This document shows, one piece after another, positions 1 to 10,228 of a stretch of 64,000 bases of DNA. Origin of the DNA: Mesorhizobium sp. CU3 (GTDB lineage Bacteria; Pseudomonadota; Alphaproteobacteria; Rhizobiales; Rhizobiaceae); contig NZ_VFWX01000002.1 of the NCBI RefSeq assembly GCF_006442965.1, positions 488,780 through 552,779 of the forward strand. The letters run 5' to 3'. Every line of letters starts with the position of its first letter. Position 1 is the stretch's first letter. Made by a program: the position numbers and the translations under genes. The notes under the pieces are model-generated. The model ran no database searches. It worked only from the letters and a program-made list of their open reading frames with translations, and had not been told where the DNA came from.

Positions 1-101
1 CGGTGATCGACTTCGTCGACGATCTGATGGGCCAATCCTTCCAGATCAAAAACCCGAACGCCGTCGCCTCCTGCGGCTGCGGCACCAGTTTCTCCATTTA
101 G
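1..101 (+). CDS. Iron-sulfur cluster insertion/scaffold protein, HesB/IscA/ErpA family (C-terminal 32 residues only)
   Basis: Reading frame begins before the window; codons run from base 3 and stop at TAG 99-101. The visible tail reads through a short acidic helix and ends in a CGCG-type Cys-X-Cys-Gly motif followed by SFSI, which is the conserved C-terminus of A-type Fe-S carrier proteins (IscA, SufA, ErpA). These proteins hold and pass on Fe-S clusters through three cysteines, the last two being the pair seen here. The subfamily cannot be decided from the tail; in Rhizobiales the closest expectation is ErpA or SufA. The following gene starts four bases downstream. Confidence 0.8.
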   Translation, partial: VIDFVDDLMGQSFQIKNPNAVASCGCGTSFSI

Positions 102-105
102 CTCG

Positions 106-498
106 ATGCCTGCCATCGGCGCGGTCCGTCAGGTCGCGCTATCGGCCGGCCGCGATCTTGACGCGACGCTCGCCTTCTGGCGCGACGTGCTCGGTCTGAA
201 TGTGCACGCCCGATACGATCCGCCGGGCATGGCCTTCATCATGGCCGGCGACGTGCGGCTGCTCTTCACCGACGGCGTGCCGGCCGGCACCGTCTATCTC
301 GACATTGCCGGCCTCGAAGCCTTCCACGCCGCGGCCAAGGCATCAGGCATTCCCTTCACCGCCCCGCCGACGCTCGTCCATCGCGACATCGAGGGCACGT
401 TCGGTCCTGCGGGGGAAAGCGAATGGATGGCCTTTCTAAAGGACCCGGCAGGCAATACGATCGGCCTCGTCGAACGCCTTCCGTCCGAACCGCATTGA
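106..498 (+). CDS. VOC-family (glyoxalase/bleomycin-resistance fold) protein
   Basis: 130 residues, one VOC domain made of two beta-alpha-beta-beta-beta modules: the first opens with a VALSAGRDLDATLAFWRDVLGL segment typical of the family (residues about 8-30) and the second contains a conserved FLKDPAGNTIGL strand near residues 110-121. VOC proteins are metal-dependent lyases, dioxygenases or drug-binding proteins; the substrate cannot be told here. The start ATG lies 4 bases after the preceding stop and the stop lies 8 bases before xth, so the three genes are probably co-transcribed. No signal peptide, so cytoplasmic. Confidence 0.85.
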   Translation: MPAIGAVRQVALSAGRDLDATLAFWRDVLGLNVHARYDPPGMAFIMAGDVRLLFTDGVPAGTVYLDIAGLEAFHAAAKASGIPFTAPPTLVHRDIEGTFGPAGESEWMAFLKDPAGNTIGLVERLPSEPH

Positions 499-506
499 GG
501 CTGCCC

Positions 507-1304
507 ATGAAGATCGTCACCTGGAACATCAACGGCGTTCGCGCCCGCATCGGCAATCTCACCCACTGGCTGACCGAAAGCGCGCCGGACATCGTTTGCC
601 TGCAGGAGATCAAGTCGGTCGACGAGTTGTTCCCGCGCGCCGAGATCGAGGCGCTGGGCTACAATGTCGAGACCAACGGCCAGAAGAGCTTCAACGGCGT
701 CGCCATCCTGTCGAAGCTGCCTTTCGACGAGGTCAATCGCGGCCTGCCCGGCGATGACGAGGACGACCACGCCCGCTTCATCGAAGGCGTCTTTTCGACC
801 GACAAGGGCGCGCTGCGCGTGGTCTCGCTCTATCTGCCCAACGGCAATCCGGTCGATGATGAGAGGAAGTTCGCCTACAAGCTGTCATGGATGGCGCGGC
901 TGGAGCGCTGGGCTGAGCAGCGGTTGCGCCTGGAGGAGGCGCTGGTGCTGGCCGGCGACTACAATGTCATCCCCGAACGCGCCGATGCGCGCTTCCCCGA
1001 TAATTGGCTGGGCGACGCATTGTTCCAGCCGCAGACAAGGCAGGCCTTCCGCCGGCTGAAGAACCTCGGCTTCACCGAAGCGGTGCGCGCCGTGACCGAT
1101 TCGCCCGATGTCTACACTTTCTGGGACTACCAGGCCGGCGCCTGGCAGAAGAACAACGGCATCCGCATAGACCATCTGCTTTTGTCGCCGGAAGCGGCGA
1201 ACCGCTTCTCCTCGGCGTCGGTCGAAAAGCACGTGCGCGCCTGGGAAAAGCCTTCCGACCATGTGCCGGTGGCGATCGAGCTCAACCTGCAACCGGCCGG
1301 ATAG
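507..1304 (+). CDS. xth: Exodeoxyribonuclease III (AP endonuclease)
   Basis: 265 residues beginning MKIVTWNINGVRAR, the canonical start of the ExoIII family, so this ATG at 507 is preferred over an upstream in-frame ATG that would extend into the preceding gene. The protein shows the full exonuclease/endonuclease/phosphatase signature: WNINGVRAR, CLQEIKS (metal-binding Glu), AGDYNVIP (catalytic Asp-Asn), IDHLLLS and the C-terminal PSDHVPV with the catalytic His. It cleaves at abasic sites and has 3'-5' exonuclease and 3'-phosphatase activity in base-excision repair. Length is normal for the family. Confidence 0.95.
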   Translation: MKIVTWNINGVRARIGNLTHWLTESAPDIVCLQEIKSVDELFPRAEIEALGYNVETNGQKSFNGVAILSKLPFDEVNRGLPGDDEDDHARFIEGVFSTDKGALRVVSLYLPNGNPVDDERKFAYKLSWMARLERWAEQRLRLEEALVLAGDYNVIPERADARFPDNWLGDALFQPQTRQAFRRLKNLGFTEAVRAVTDSPDVYTFWDYQAGAWQKNNGIRIDHLLLSPEAANRFSSASVEKHVRAWEKPSDHVPVAIELNLQPAG

Positions 1305-1363
1305 CCTTCTCGGACCTGATATCGCCACAAATCACGCGTTCCATGCGCATGGTGGGGGATTTC

Positions 1364-1651
1364 ATGGCGAACCGATCTATCTGGCCAATCGGCGTTCTGT
1401 TGGCGTTTGCAGCTCCCCTAACGGCGCTTGCGGCGCCGACCTGCCTTGCCAATGGCAAATCCTTCAATGTCGGGGACACGGCCTGTCTGACAGTTGCCGA
1501 AGAGAGCCACTTCGCCCGCTGCGAAATGGTGCTCAACAACACGTCCTGGACAAAGGTCAAGGACGAGTGCCCGGGAGAGGCGCCAAAGCAGCATCCGACT
1601 TCTACGACCCCGGCGCCCAGTCCGGCGCCTACGGAACCGAACGAGAACTGA
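1364..1651 (+). CDS. Small secreted protein of unknown function
   Basis: 95 residues. An ATG at 1364 has a GGGGGA ribosome-binding sequence 6 bases upstream; two nearer-5' ATGs (1343, 1349) lack one. Residues 1-21 form a Sec signal peptide ending Leu-Ala-Ala, so the product is probably periplasmic or secreted. The mature part has three cysteines (one near the new N-terminus, one before LTVAEES, one before PGEAP) and ends in a Pro/Thr/Ser-rich low-complexity tail. The family is not recognised; the cysteine-rich core resembles small periplasmic proteins widespread in Rhizobiales. It converges on exoR. Confidence 0.65.
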   Translation: MANRSIWPIGVLLAFAAPLTALAAPTCLANGKSFNVGDTACLTVAEESHFARCEMVLNNTSWTKVKDECPGEAPKQHPTSTTPAPSPAPTEPNEN

Positions 1652-1695
1652 TACCGGCGGTGCTGGTCGTACCTTTGCGGGGCTGATCGACGGCG

Positions 1696-2526
1696 CTACT
1701 GATCGTCGCCGTTGTTGCCCTTGGTCAGGATATCGTCGGCAAGCGAGATCGCGGTCCGGCGATCTGCCTCGCCGGCGGCGGCGAATGCCTCTTCCTGCAT
1801 GTTGCGGATCCAGGGCTGGTCGGCCGGCGGAGCCCGCTCGAGCGCTGCGGTCATCATCGCCAGGCCGCGCACCACCTTGCCGCTCTGAAACAGCAGGTTG
1901 CCGAGCGTCGCCTGGGCGCCGGCATGGCCCTTTTCGGCGGCCAGTTGCAGCCAGCGCCCGGCCTGCTTGACACTGGCCTTCACGCCGCCCTCGCCCTTGA
2001 GGAACATGCGGCCGATCTCGAACTGGGCGTTCGGATTGCGGTAGTTGGCGGCCGCGCGCATGTAATATTCCTGCGCGGCGACCTCGTTTTCCTCGACTGG
2101 GCTGCCGGGAATGCCCTTGCGCAGATAGTCGCCGAGCGCCACCAGCGCGTCCGAAACATAGCTCTCTTCCGGCGAGCCCGGCTCGACATCCTGGTCGACG
2201 ATCTCGGAGAAGAACTTGAAGGCCGCATAGTCGTCGCGCGCCACGCCGTCGCCTTCGGCATACATGCGCGCAAGCTTCCAGGTGGCGCCGATCTGGCCGT
2301 TCTCGGCGGCGTATTTATAGGCTTCGACCGCCTGGTCCTTGTGGCCGTTCTTATAGGCGGAGAAGCCGAACTGGAACACCGCCCACGGGCTCGACTTCGG
2401 CTTCACGCCGGTCTTGTCGTCGAACACCTTGTCGTCGAAGGCCATGGCCTGCCCGACGGCGCCCAAGGTCGCGAACACGACCAGTGCCGAAAAGACAGTT
2501 GACCTCAACACCTCAGATGTCCGCAT
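1696..2526 (-). CDS. exoR: Exopolysaccharide production negative regulator ExoR
   Basis: 276 residues with an N-terminal signal peptide (about residues 1-29, ending QAMA) and three or four Sel1-like repeats of about 36 residues, for example [20 protein letters not shown], then [20 protein letters not shown] and [20 protein letters not shown]. This is the architecture and length of ExoR, the periplasmic inhibitor of the ExoS/ChvI two-component system that controls succinoglycan production, motility and symbiosis in rhizobia. The start overlaps the end of ilvD by 14 bases on the same strand and has no clear ribosome-binding sequence, which points to translational coupling. exoS and chvI are not in the window. 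Confidence 0.85.
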   Translation of the reverse strand: MRTSEVLRSTVFSALVVFATLGAVGQAMAFDDKVFDDKTGVKPKSSPWAVFQFGFSAYKNGHKDQAVEAYKYAAENGQIGATWKLARMYAEGDGVARDDYAAFKFFSEIVDQDVEPGSPEESYVSDALVALGDYLRKGIPGSPVEENEVAAQEYYMRAAANYRNPNAQFEIGRMFLKGEGGVKASVKQAGRWLQLAAEKGHAGAQATLGNLLFQSGKVVRGLAMMTAALERAPPADQPWIRNMQEEAFAAAGEADRRTAISLADDILTKGNNGDDQ

Positions 2527-4237
2527 AGCAGTGCGTTTCTTTGGCCGCGCCCGGATGAGTCACCGCGCCGTCGCGGGCCGACCCTACCGTTTGCGCATAT
2601 TTCCAGATCGCGCCGGACCGATAGTCGGTCTTGCGCGCCTTCCAACTCTTGGCCCGGGCCTCCAGCTCGGCATCCGACAGCGCCACCTCGATCGTGCCGT
2701 TCACCGCGTCGATCGAAATCAAATCGCCATTCGTGAGCAGCCCGATCGGCCCGCCGACTGCCGCTTCCGGCCCGACATGGCCGATGCAGAAGCCACGTGT
2801 AGCACCGGAAAAACGCCCGTCCGTGATCAGCGCCACCTTGCCACCCATGCCCTGGCCGTAAAGTGCGGCCGTCGTCGACAGCATCTCGCGCATGCCGGGG
2901 CCGCCGCGGGGGCCCTCATACCGGATGACGAGAACCTCGCCCTCCTGGTAGTTGCGCTGCGTGACCGCTTCGAAGCACTCCTCTTCCGAATCGAAGCAGC
3001 GCGCCGGGCCTGAGAATTGAAGGTCCGACATGCCTGCGACCTTCACGATCGCGCCTTCGGGGGCAAGGTTCCCCCTCAAGCCCACAACGCCGCCTGTCTT
3101 GGTGATTGGCCGATTGGCGGGACGCACAACATCCTGGCTGTCATTCCAGGCAACATGTTCCATGTTTTCGGCCAAAGTACGGCCAGTAACCGTCAAGCAA
3201 TCGCCATGCAGATAGCCGTGGTCGAGCAGCGTCTTCATCAACAGCGGAATGCCGCCGGCCTCGAACATGTCCTTGGCGACATATTTGCCGCCGGGCTTGA
3301 GATCGGCGATGTAGGGCGTCTTCTCGAAGATCGCTGCGACGTCGAAGAGGTCGAACTTGATGCCCGCCTCATGCGCGATCGCCGGCAGATGCAGCGCCGC
3401 GTTGGTCGAGCCGCCGGTGGCGGAGACGACGGTTGCCGCATTCTCCAGCGCCTTCAACGTGACGATGTCGCGCGGGCGGATGTTTTTTGCGATCAGCTCC
3501 ATGACCTTTTCGCCGGAGGCGAAATTGAAACGGTCGCGCATCTCGTAGGGCGCCGGCGCGCCGCAGGAATAGGGCAGCGCGAGACCAATCGCCTCGGCAA
3601 CCGTCGCCATGGTGTTGGCGGTGAACTGGGCGCCGCAAGAGCCGGCCGACGGACAGGCCGCCTGCTCGATCTCAAGCAGGTCGGCGTCGGTTATGGTGCC
3701 GACCGAATGCTGGCCGACCGCCTCGAAAACGTCCTGCACGGTGATCTGCCGGCCGCGATAGGAGCCGGGCAGGATCGAACCGCCATAGATGAAGATCGAC
3801 GGCACGTTGAGCCGCACCATCGCCATCATCATGCCGGGAAGCGACTTGTCGCAGCCGGCAAGCCCGACCAGCGCGTCATAACAATGGCCGCGCATGGTGA
3901 GTTCGACGGAGTCGGCAATCACCTCGCGCGAAACCAGCGACGACTTCATGCCCTGGTGGCCCATGGCGATGCCGTCGGTGACCGTAATGGTGCAGAATTC
4001 GCGCGGCGTGCCGTTGGCGGCGGCGACGCCCTTCTTCACCACCTGCGCCTGGCGCATCAGCGAGATGTTGCAGGGCGCGGCCTCGTTCCAGCAACTGGCG
4101 ACGCCGACCAGCGGCTGCGCGATCTCGGCCGCCGAAAGTCCCATGGCGTATAGGTAGGAACGATGCGGCGCGCGCGCCGGACCGACGGTCACGTAGCGGC
4201 TGGGAAGCTTGGCCTTGGAAATTGCCTTGGCGTCCAT
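2513..4237 (-). CDS. ilvD: Dihydroxy-acid dehydratase
   Basis: 574 residues with the start at ATG 4237 (AAGGA five bases upstream; the ATG one codon earlier has only two bases of spacing). This gives the usual family length. IlvD dehydrates 2,3-dihydroxy-isovalerate and -methylvalerate to the keto acids in valine and isoleucine synthesis. Fe-S/Mg ligands are visible in [17 protein letters not shown] and [15 protein letters not shown]; the C-terminal GRFSGATRG motif is also present. The gene overlaps the start of exoR, so the amino-acid and exopolysaccharide regulators are likely in one transcript driven from upstream of ilvD. Confidence 0.96.
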   Translation of the reverse strand: MDAKAISKAKLPSRYVTVGPARAPHRSYLYAMGLSAAEIAQPLVGVASCWNEAAPCNISLMRQAQVVKKGVAAANGTPREFCTITVTDGIAMGHQGMKSSLVSREVIADSVELTMRGHCYDALVGLAGCDKSLPGMMMAMVRLNVPSIFIYGGSILPGSYRGRQITVQDVFEAVGQHSVGTITDADLLEIEQAACPSAGSCGAQFTANTMATVAEAIGLALPYSCGAPAPYEMRDRFNFASGEKVMELIAKNIRPRDIVTLKALENAATVVSATGGSTNAALHLPAIAHEAGIKFDLFDVAAIFEKTPYIADLKPGGKYVAKDMFEAGGIPLLMKTLLDHGYLHGDCLTVTGRTLAENMEHVAWNDSQDVVRPANRPITKTGGVVGLRGNLAPEGAIVKVAGMSDLQFSGPARCFDSEEECFEAVTQRNYQEGEVLVIRYEGPRGGPGMREMLSTTAALYGQGMGGKVALITDGRFSGATRGFCIGHVGPEAAVGGPIGLLTNGDLISIDAVNGTIEVALSDAELEARAKSWKARKTDYRSGAIWKYAQTVGSARDGAVTHPGAAKETHCYADI

Positions 4238-4480
4238 CATCGTCCTTGCCGCACACCCCGCGGCCGGTCCCATCGCCGCGCCAACCTGGCACGTGTCCCG
4301 AGACATAACTCGGGTGCTCCGGGTTTATGGCGGGAAATGGGCAGTTCCCTCGGCAAGTCTTTTAGCGCGGGGGTTGTTCATAAACTGTTGCCGAAACGTC
4401 ACAATCGTACGAGGCGCCGGCCGTGCAGTGAATCCGCAACCTCGCGCCTTCGGATCCTTTCAACCACCGGCCTGACAACA

Positions 4481-4509
4481 AAAAAGGCCGGGCAATGCCC
4501 GGCCTTTTT
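4481..4509 (-). terminator. Rho-independent terminator of the FadL-like porin gene (bidirectional shape)
   Basis: Perfect inverted repeat AAAAAGGCCGGGC / GCCCGGCCTTTTT around a 3-base loop. On the minus strand it lies 18 bases beyond the porin stop codon, and the stem is flanked by A and T runs so it could act in both directions. Confidence 0.9.
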
Positions 4510-4526
4510 CTCGAATTTTCAGAAAC

Positions 4527-5741
4527 TTAGAACTTGATCTTGATTCCGCCCGAGATCGCGGTGACCAGATCGTTGCCGAAGTCGTAGCTGACGTCAGTGC
4601 CGGCCTGATAACCATTTTCACCGTTCACTACCCCCGAATGGCCGCTGGTCATGACACCAATCGCGCCAGCCAACCGAATTTCAACATTGGGGCTCGGGGT
4701 GTAGGCCACACCGCCACCCAGCGTCCAAGTATCGGTCTGCGAACCGTAACCGTGCGACGTGCCACGGTCCCAGCTAAGCTGGCCGGCAGCGCTCCACTGA
4801 TCGTTGAACTTGTGGCCGATGCCGCCGGAAACGGTCCAACCGTCACGATACATCAGATCAAGTGAAGTCACCTGACCGGGTCCGTTCGTGAAGCATGCCG
4901 CCGCCGGAGCAATCGTCGGGCAAATCGGCACGCTCTGCAGTACACTCCAGTTCACCCACTTGATTGAACCGAAAGCAAGCCAGCCTGGCGCGATACCGGA
5001 CTGCAACTTCAATTCCAGCGAGTCAGGCATGCTTTGCGTCGGAGCATAGATCGGTTGTGGAAACCCACCGATGGTCAATGTGCCGGAAATGTTGTCAAGC
5101 TTCACCTGAGAATTGTAAACGAGGCTGGCGCGCAATGCGATGTCCGGGATCTCGTATGCGACGCCCGCGCGCCATCCCCATCCGCTACTATCCAAATCCA
5201 CCCGGCCAAGTGTCGTACCCAAGAACGGATTGGCATAGCTTTCCTTGAAGCCATACACCTCTTGATAGAAGACACCGCCAATGAAGCGAAGCTGACCCTT
5301 GCCTGCATCGAACTTATAAGAGCAGGTCGCGGCGTAGTTGTTGCTCTTGATGTCGGTTTCTATGTTCGAATAGGAGCCGTTCCAGATGCCAGGCGCGGTG
5401 TGCGCACCCCAAGGCTGCGAATAGTCGACCATACAATCAACGCCCGGAACGACTTGAGCTTTGGCGCCGATACGCGGCACCCAATAGCTCTCGCTATCTT
5501 TCGCCGTGCTGCTAACCGTGAGGCCGCCGCCGCTGGTGTCGACAGCGTTCTTGAGCTTGCGATCCGGCATCACATAGGTTGCCTCGGCTTCCGTCGCGAA
5601 CGGCGCCGGATCGAAAAGCAGGTCAATGTCGTAGCCGCCGCGCTCGAGACCGCCGGCATGCGCCGGATGCATCGCGGCGCCGACGAGGGCCATCGAAAAG
5701 CACCCCGCCCCCAGCAGTGCTTTGAGACGCAGAATATTCAT
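4527..5741 (-). CDS. OmpP1/FadL/TodX-family outer-membrane transporter
   Basis: 404 residues. A signal peptide (about 1-29, ending AHA) is followed at once by GGLERGGYDIDLLFDPAPFA, the N-terminal hatch sequence typical of the OmpP1/FadL family, and the rest alternates hydrophobic/hydrophilic beta strands and ends in an aromatic-terminated strand (IKIKF), a beta-barrel insertion signal. FadL relatives import long-chain fatty acids or hydrophobic aromatics across the outer membrane. A GAGGA ribosome-binding sequence sits 6 bases before ATG. It is monocistronic: terminator downstream, 360-base intergenic region upstream. The specific substrate is unknown. Confidence 0.88.
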   Translation of the reverse strand: MNILRLKALLGAGCFSMALVGAAMHPAHAGGLERGGYDIDLLFDPAPFATEAEATYVMPDRKLKNAVDTSGGGLTVSSTAKDSESYWVPRIGAKAQVVPGVDCMVDYSQPWGAHTAPGIWNGSYSNIETDIKSNNYAATCSYKFDAGKGQLRFIGGVFYQEVYGFKESYANPFLGTTLGRVDLDSSGWGWRAGVAYEIPDIALRASLVYNSQVKLDNISGTLTIGGFPQPIYAPTQSMPDSLELKLQSGIAPGWLAFGSIKWVNWSVLQSVPICPTIAPAAACFTNGPGQVTSLDLMYRDGWTVSGGIGHKFNDQWSAAGQLSWDRGTSHGYGSQTDTWTLGGGVAYTPSPNVEIRLAGAIGVMTSGHSGVVNGENGYQAGTDVSYDFGNDLVTAISGGIKIKF

Positions 5742-6102
5742 GGAATTTCCTCCCCGAAGTACACGTGGATCAAGCTAGAACCAATTCGGGTTAACGACGC
5801 AACAACGATTTCAAAAGTCGTACGCGTACACCTTGACAGCGCGCATTTTCGCCACGGTGACCGACGCTGCAATCGCGTCCAAATCTCCCCAATCGGGCAT
5901 CGCGTGGCCAAAAAAATCGGAAAAGGCGGCCAAAACAGCCCAGAAACAGCCGCTTTTGGGGCCTGAACGCCCCATTGTTACATTACGGCAACAATGGGGC
6001 GCAAAGTTTCCGTTTACGTCAAAATTAACGCAACGGCATGCCTGTTTTAGAGGCCGTTAACGCTAAGGAAAGCACCTCCCGGACGGGGCGAATCTTAGCC
6101 CT
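5742..6102. other. Gene-free stretch between valS end and the porin start
   Basis: 361 bases without a plausible gene. It should hold the promoter of the porin (minus strand) and the end of valS. Visible structure: a perfect 10-base palindrome GTACGCGTAC at 5820-5829, about 80 bases before the porin start, and a long inverted repeat at 5968-6001 listed separately. Confidence 0.6.
5968..6001. repeat. 12-base perfect inverted repeat with overlapping alternative hairpin
   Basis: CGCCCCATTGTT at 5968-5979 and its exact reverse complement at 5990-6001 flank a 10-base spacer. The left arm can instead pair with GGGGC at 5958-5962 (loop CTGAAC), giving two mutually exclusive hairpins. It lies 100 bases beyond the valS stop and 230 bases before the porin start on the minus strand; there is no T run, so a simple terminator is not obvious. 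Confidence 0.7.
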
Positions 6103-8886
6103 TCACCCGGCGTCGCGAACCCTGGTCAAAGCCACCGAAAGCTTCTCCTGCGCCTCGCGGTATTCGGCTAACTTTTCGCGTTCGGCCTCGACCACCTCTT
6201 CGGGCGCGTTGGCGACGAACTTCTCGTTCGAGAGCTTCTTGTGCAGGCGGGCGATTTCCTCGGTGACCTTGGCCAGTTCCTTCTGCAGCCGCGCCGCCTC
6301 GGCCTTGAGGTCGATCAGGTCGCCGAGCGGCAGGCTCACCGTCGCTTCGTTGACGACGATCTGGGCCGAGCCTTTCGGCGGCGCGTCGACCAGCGCGATG
6401 TCGCCGACGCGCGCCAGTCGCTTGATGGCCTGAGCGTGGCGCTCCAGCCGCTCATGCGTGAGCGTGTTGGCGCCGATCACCATCAGCGGCGCGATCGCCG
6501 CCGGCGGCACGTTCATCTCCGAGCGCACCGACCTGATGCCCGAGACAAGTTCGACCAGCCAGTTGATGTCGGCGGCGGCCTCGTCGTCCTCGAAGTCCGG
6601 CGACGGCCAGGCGGCATGGCAAAGCAGCGTTTCGCGCTGCCTGCCCTCGCCCGCGGTCTCGGCCCACAACTCCTCGGTCATGAACGGCATCATCGGATGC
6701 AGCAGCTTGTAGATCTCGTCGAGCACGAAGGCGACGCAGGCCCGGCTCTCGGCCTTGGCGGCCTCGTCCGTGCCCATGAACACCGGCTTCAACAGCTCCA
6801 GATACCAGTCGCAGACCAGGTTCCAGACGAAACGATAGGCCGCGCCCGCCGCCTCGTTGAAACGGTAGGTGGTGATGCCCTCGGTGATCGCACGCGCCGC
6901 GCGGGTCAGCTCGGTCAGGATCCAGCGGTTGACGGCGAGCTTGGCGTCGTTCAGCCAGAAATCGTCGTTCCTGGCGACCTCGTTCATTTCCGCGAAGCGG
7001 GTCGCGTTCCACAGCTTGGTGCCGAAATTGCGGTAGCCGGCGATGCGCGCCGGGTCGAGCTTCACGTCGCGCCCCTGCGCCGCCATCACCGTCAAGGTGA
7101 AGCGCAGCGCGTCCGCGCCATATTCGTCGATCAGGTCGAGCGGATCGATGACGTTGCCTTTCGACTTCGACATCTTCTGCCCGTTCTTGTCGCGCACCAG
7201 CGCATGCACATAGACGGTGTGGAACGGCTCCTGCGGCATGAAATGCAGGCCCATCATCATCATGCGGGCGACCCAGAAGAAGATGATGTCGAAGCCGGTC
7301 ACCAGCACGTCGGTCGGGTAATAGGTCTTGAGCTCCGGCGTCTGATCCGGCCAGCCGAGCGTCGAGAACGGCCACAGCGCCGACGAGAACCAGGTGTCGA
7401 GCACGTCCTCGTCGCGCGTCAGTATCTCGCCGGGCTTGAAATTCTCGAGCTTGTCCTCGACCCAGGCCTTCCACGGCCCTTCCAGCGCCAGATAGTATTC
7501 GATTGCCGCGCTCAGCGCCTCTTCCTCGGTCTTCTCGACGAACACGCGGCCATCCGGGCCATACCAGGCCGGGATTTGGTGACCCCACCACAGCTGGCGC
7601 GAAATGCACCAGGGCTGGATGTTCTCCATCCAGTCGAAATAGGTCTTTTCCCAGTTCTTGGGCACAAAGTTGGTGCGGCCTTCGCGCACCGAGGCGATCG
7701 CCGGCTTGGCGAGCTCGGCAGCGTTGACATACCACTGGTCGGTCAGGAACGGCTCGATCGGCACGCCGCCTCGGTCGCCATGCGGGACGGCATGGCGATG
7801 CGGCTCGATCTTGTCGAGGAAGCCGCCGGTCTCCATCAGTTCGACGATCTTCTTGCGCGCTTCGAAACGGTCGAGCCCGTCAAGCTCGTCCCACACCGCC
7901 TGGCGCTGCGGCGTGACATCAAGGCCGGCGAGGAAGTCCTCGTTGTCTCTCAGCTTTATCGCCGCCTCGATCGTCAGGATGTTGATCGCCGGCAGCTTGT
8001 GCCGCTTGCCGACTTCGAAATCATTGAAGTCGTGCGCCGGCGTGATCTTGACCGCGCCCGACCCTTTTTCCGGATCGGAATATTCGTCGGCGACGATTGG
8101 GATTTTGCGGCCGACGATGGGCAGCAAAACATTTTTCCCGACCAGATGCCGGTAGCGCTCATCGTCGGGGTGCACGGCCACCGCAGTGTCGCCCAGCATC
8201 GTCTCGGGACGCGTCGTTGCGACGGCGATAAAAGTCTTCGGGTTTTCCGGATCGAACGCCGCGCCCTCGATCGGGTAGCGAAAATGCCAGAGATTGCCGT
8301 TGACCTCGTGCTGCTCGACCTCGAGGTCGGAGATGGCGGTAAGCAGCTTCGGATCCCAGTTCACAAGGCGCTTGTCCTTGTAGATCAGGCCCTCCTTGTA
8401 GAGCGTGACGAAGACTTCCAGCACCGCCTTGGACAGCCCCTCGTCCATGGTGAAGCGCTCGCGCGACCAGTCGGCCGATGCGCCCAGGCGCTTCAGCTGA
8501 TTGAGGATCGAGCCGCCGGATTCGGCTTTCCATTGCCACACCTTCTCGACGAACTCTTCGCGCGTCAGGTCGCGGCGGTGAATCTGCCGCTCCATCAGTT
8601 GGCGCTCAACCACCATCTGCGTGGCGATGCCTGCATGGTCCATGCCGGGCTGCCACAGCACGTTCTTGCCGCGCATGCGCTCGAAGCGCACGAGAATGTC
8701 CTGCAGCGTGTTGTTGAGCGCATGGCCCATATGCAGCGAGCCGGTGACGTTCGGCGGCGGGATCACGACCGTGAAGGCCTCGGCCCCTTCCTCGGCGCCT
8801 GCGCCGGCGCGAAAAGCATCCGCCTCTTCCCAGATTTTGGCGATCTTCGGCTCGACGGCTTTGGCGTCGTAGTTTTTTTCAAGCAT
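6103..8886 (-). CDS. valS: Valyl-tRNA synthetase
   Basis: 927 residues, class I synthetase that charges tRNA-Val. The HIGH-type motif is in [16 protein letters not shown] (about residues 40-60) and the KMSKS motif in [14 protein letters not shown] (about 570). Between them lies the CP1 editing domain that deacylates mischarged Thr-tRNA; the anticodon-binding domain follows, and the last 65 residues form the C-terminal coiled coil ([17 protein letters not shown] onward) typical of ValRS. Length is normal. No leader peptide or T-box is evident upstream. Confidence 0.97.
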   Translation of the reverse strand: MLEKNYDAKAVEPKIAKIWEEADAFRAGAGAEEGAEAFTVVIPPPNVTGSLHMGHALNNTLQDILVRFERMRGKNVLWQPGMDHAGIATQMVVERQLMERQIHRRDLTREEFVEKVWQWKAESGGSILNQLKRLGASADWSRERFTMDEGLSKAVLEVFVTLYKEGLIYKDKRLVNWDPKLLTAISDLEVEQHEVNGNLWHFRYPIEGAAFDPENPKTFIAVATTRPETMLGDTAVAVHPDDERYRHLVGKNVLLPIVGRKIPIVADEYSDPEKGSGAVKITPAHDFNDFEVGKRHKLPAINILTIEAAIKLRDNEDFLAGLDVTPQRQAVWDELDGLDRFEARKKIVELMETGGFLDKIEPHRHAVPHGDRGGVPIEPFLTDQWYVNAAELAKPAIASVREGRTNFVPKNWEKTYFDWMENIQPWCISRQLWWGHQIPAWYGPDGRVFVEKTEEEALSAAIEYYLALEGPWKAWVEDKLENFKPGEILTRDEDVLDTWFSSALWPFSTLGWPDQTPELKTYYPTDVLVTGFDIIFFWVARMMMMGLHFMPQEPFHTVYVHALVRDKNGQKMSKSKGNVIDPLDLIDEYGADALRFTLTVMAAQGRDVKLDPARIAGYRNFGTKLWNATRFAEMNEVARNDDFWLNDAKLAVNRWILTELTRAARAITEGITTYRFNEAAGAAYRFVWNLVCDWYLELLKPVFMGTDEAAKAESRACVAFVLDEIYKLLHPMMPFMTEELWAETAGEGRQRETLLCHAAWPSPDFEDDEAAADINWLVELVSGIRSVRSEMNVPPAAIAPLMVIGANTLTHERLERHAQAIKRLARVGDIALVDAPPKGSAQIVVNEATVSLPLGDLIDLKAEAARLQKELAKVTEEIARLHKKLSNEKFVANAPEEVVEAEREKLAEYREAQEKLSVALTRVRDAG

Positions 8887-9100
8887 GGAGGAAGTCCGGA
8901 CTGTCGGGATTTTTGCTGGTTCGGTGTAAATCGGAAGGTCTTGGCCAAGTCAACCACGAGCGGCTGCGGCCCATGCATGTCGGTCAGAAGTGCGCGGCTG
9001 TTCTGGGACGACACGCAGCAAACTTGAGAGCCTCACAGATAGGCGTGCCACGGCCGGCGACAATGCCGGTGGTGCGGGCTTCGCCGGTCTCAAAACAAAA

Positions 9101-9121
9101 GCGCCGCCCTGAAGGCGGCGC
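9101..9121 (-). terminator. Rho-independent terminator downstream of the PopZ-like gene
   Basis: GCGCCGCC / GGCGGCGC stem with a CTGAA-type loop; on the minus strand it is followed by TTTTGTTTTG. It lies 24 bases beyond the minus-strand stop at 9145. Confidence 0.85.
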
Positions 9122-9144
9122 CACGATCCGATTGTTCGGATACC

Positions 9145-9951
9145 TTACTGCGCGCCGCGCGCGACGCGCTCGATCTCTTCGCGCACCAACCGCTCGACGA
9201 GCGTCGGCAGATTGTTGTCCAGCCAGTCCTGCAGCATCGGCCGCAGCATCTCCTCGGCCATCTCGTCGAATGTCTTCTTGCTGCGGCTGGCAAAGACATC
9301 GGACAACTCGCCAAAGGCCGCGGCGACCTGGCGACCGGTATGTTCCGACACGATCGCCGGTCGGGCGGTCGCTTCGGACGCGGATGCGCGAACGGACGCA
9401 AGCGTCGTGACCTTGGCCGCCGGCTCCGCTTCCTCTTTGTGGATCTCTGCTTCTTTGTGCATCTCGGCAGGCGGCGCGGCTACCGCCGCCTGGACGGCCG
9501 GCTTCGCCGTAACGGTGTTGCCGCCGGCGGCAGCGATTTCGCGCCGCCAGTCGGCGACGATGGTCTCGGCGTTTTGCGGGGCCGAGGCAGGCTTGCCGGC
9601 GTCTATGGTCACGCTCGGCGCAGCGACGCTTCTGACGGAAACTTCCGCCGCCGGCGCCGGCGCAGGCTTAACCGGCTCGGGGCGAATCTCGGCACGCATC
9701 GGCGCCGGATCGGTCGCAGCAAGCTGGGCCTGGACGTCAGCCAGCGTCACCGGCTTGCGTGTCTCGACCTGCAGTTCGGAGCGGAAGGCATCGACCTCGA
9801 GCGCGGGCGCAGGGCTCGGCTCCAAGTCCTGACGCAACTCGCCGCCATCGGTCGGCTTGCGACCGGTGTCGCTGTCTTCGATAATCCTCCGGATGGAAGC
9901 CAGTATCTCTTCCATTGAAGGTTCGCGCTGCGCGCTGTTTGCCGTCGCCAT
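9145..9951 (-). CDS. popZ: PopZ-like polar organizing protein (DUF2497 family)
   Basis: 268 residues from ATG 9951, chosen because the conserved PSMEEILASIRRIIEDSD helix begins 12 residues later; the longer frame upstream has no family resemblance. Architecture matches PopZ: a short conserved N-terminal helix, a long disordered Pro/Ala/Glu-rich middle (about 40-195), and a conserved C-terminal helical block including EEMLRPMLQDWLDNNLP and ERLVREEIERVARG. In Caulobacter and Agrobacterium PopZ forms a condensate at the cell pole and anchors the chromosome origin and cell-cycle kinases. Own terminator downstream; valS lies further downstream on the same strand. Confidence 0.8.
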   Translation of the reverse strand: MATANSAQREPSMEEILASIRRIIEDSDTGRKPTDGGELRQDLEPSPAPALEVDAFRSELQVETRKPVTLADVQAQLAATDPAPMRAEIRPEPVKPAPAPAAEVSVRSVAAPSVTIDAGKPASAPQNAETIVADWRREIAAAGGNTVTAKPAVQAAVAAPPAEMHKEAEIHKEEAEPAAKVTTLASVRASASEATARPAIVSEHTGRQVAAAFGELSDVFASRSKKTFDEMAEEMLRPMLQDWLDNNLPTLVERLVREEIERVARGAQ

Positions 9952-10107
9952 CGTCACATCCGCCGCCTTTGTGACCAGGTCAAGAAATTGACCCCTTACC
10001 AGAATTCCGTTCCAACCAGGACCGGAATTCGAATCAATGCAGTCAGCGTAGCCGACCGATCGCGATCCGAGAATCCCCAATATGGAGACGTGTTGGATTT
10101 CAACAGA

Positions 10108-10141
10108 TTAGAGCAGTTTCGCGAAAAGCGTGCGACGGTTG
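10108..10141 (+). repeat. Dispersed intergenic repeat, GAGCA family, copy A (partial)
   Basis: TTAGAGCAGTTTCGCGAAAA followed by GCGTGCGACGGTT. It shares the layout GAGCA-(N)-GAAAAG-(N)-GCG-CGGTT with copies at 14981, 56499 and 58633. Only the left half of the unit is recognisable here. Confidence 0.6.
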
Positions 10142-10228
10142 GGGGCAGCGACTTCGCCCTGCCCTGCGCCCGGACCCGCATCAAAACCAGCCAGGCAGCC
10201 GACGAGCAATCCTGCTTGAAAAGACAAA

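Noticed and set aside
6241..9027. 928-residue plus-strand open frame opposite valS
   Set aside because: Shadow of GC-rich valS codons; composition is His/Arg/Asp-rich and no domain is visible.
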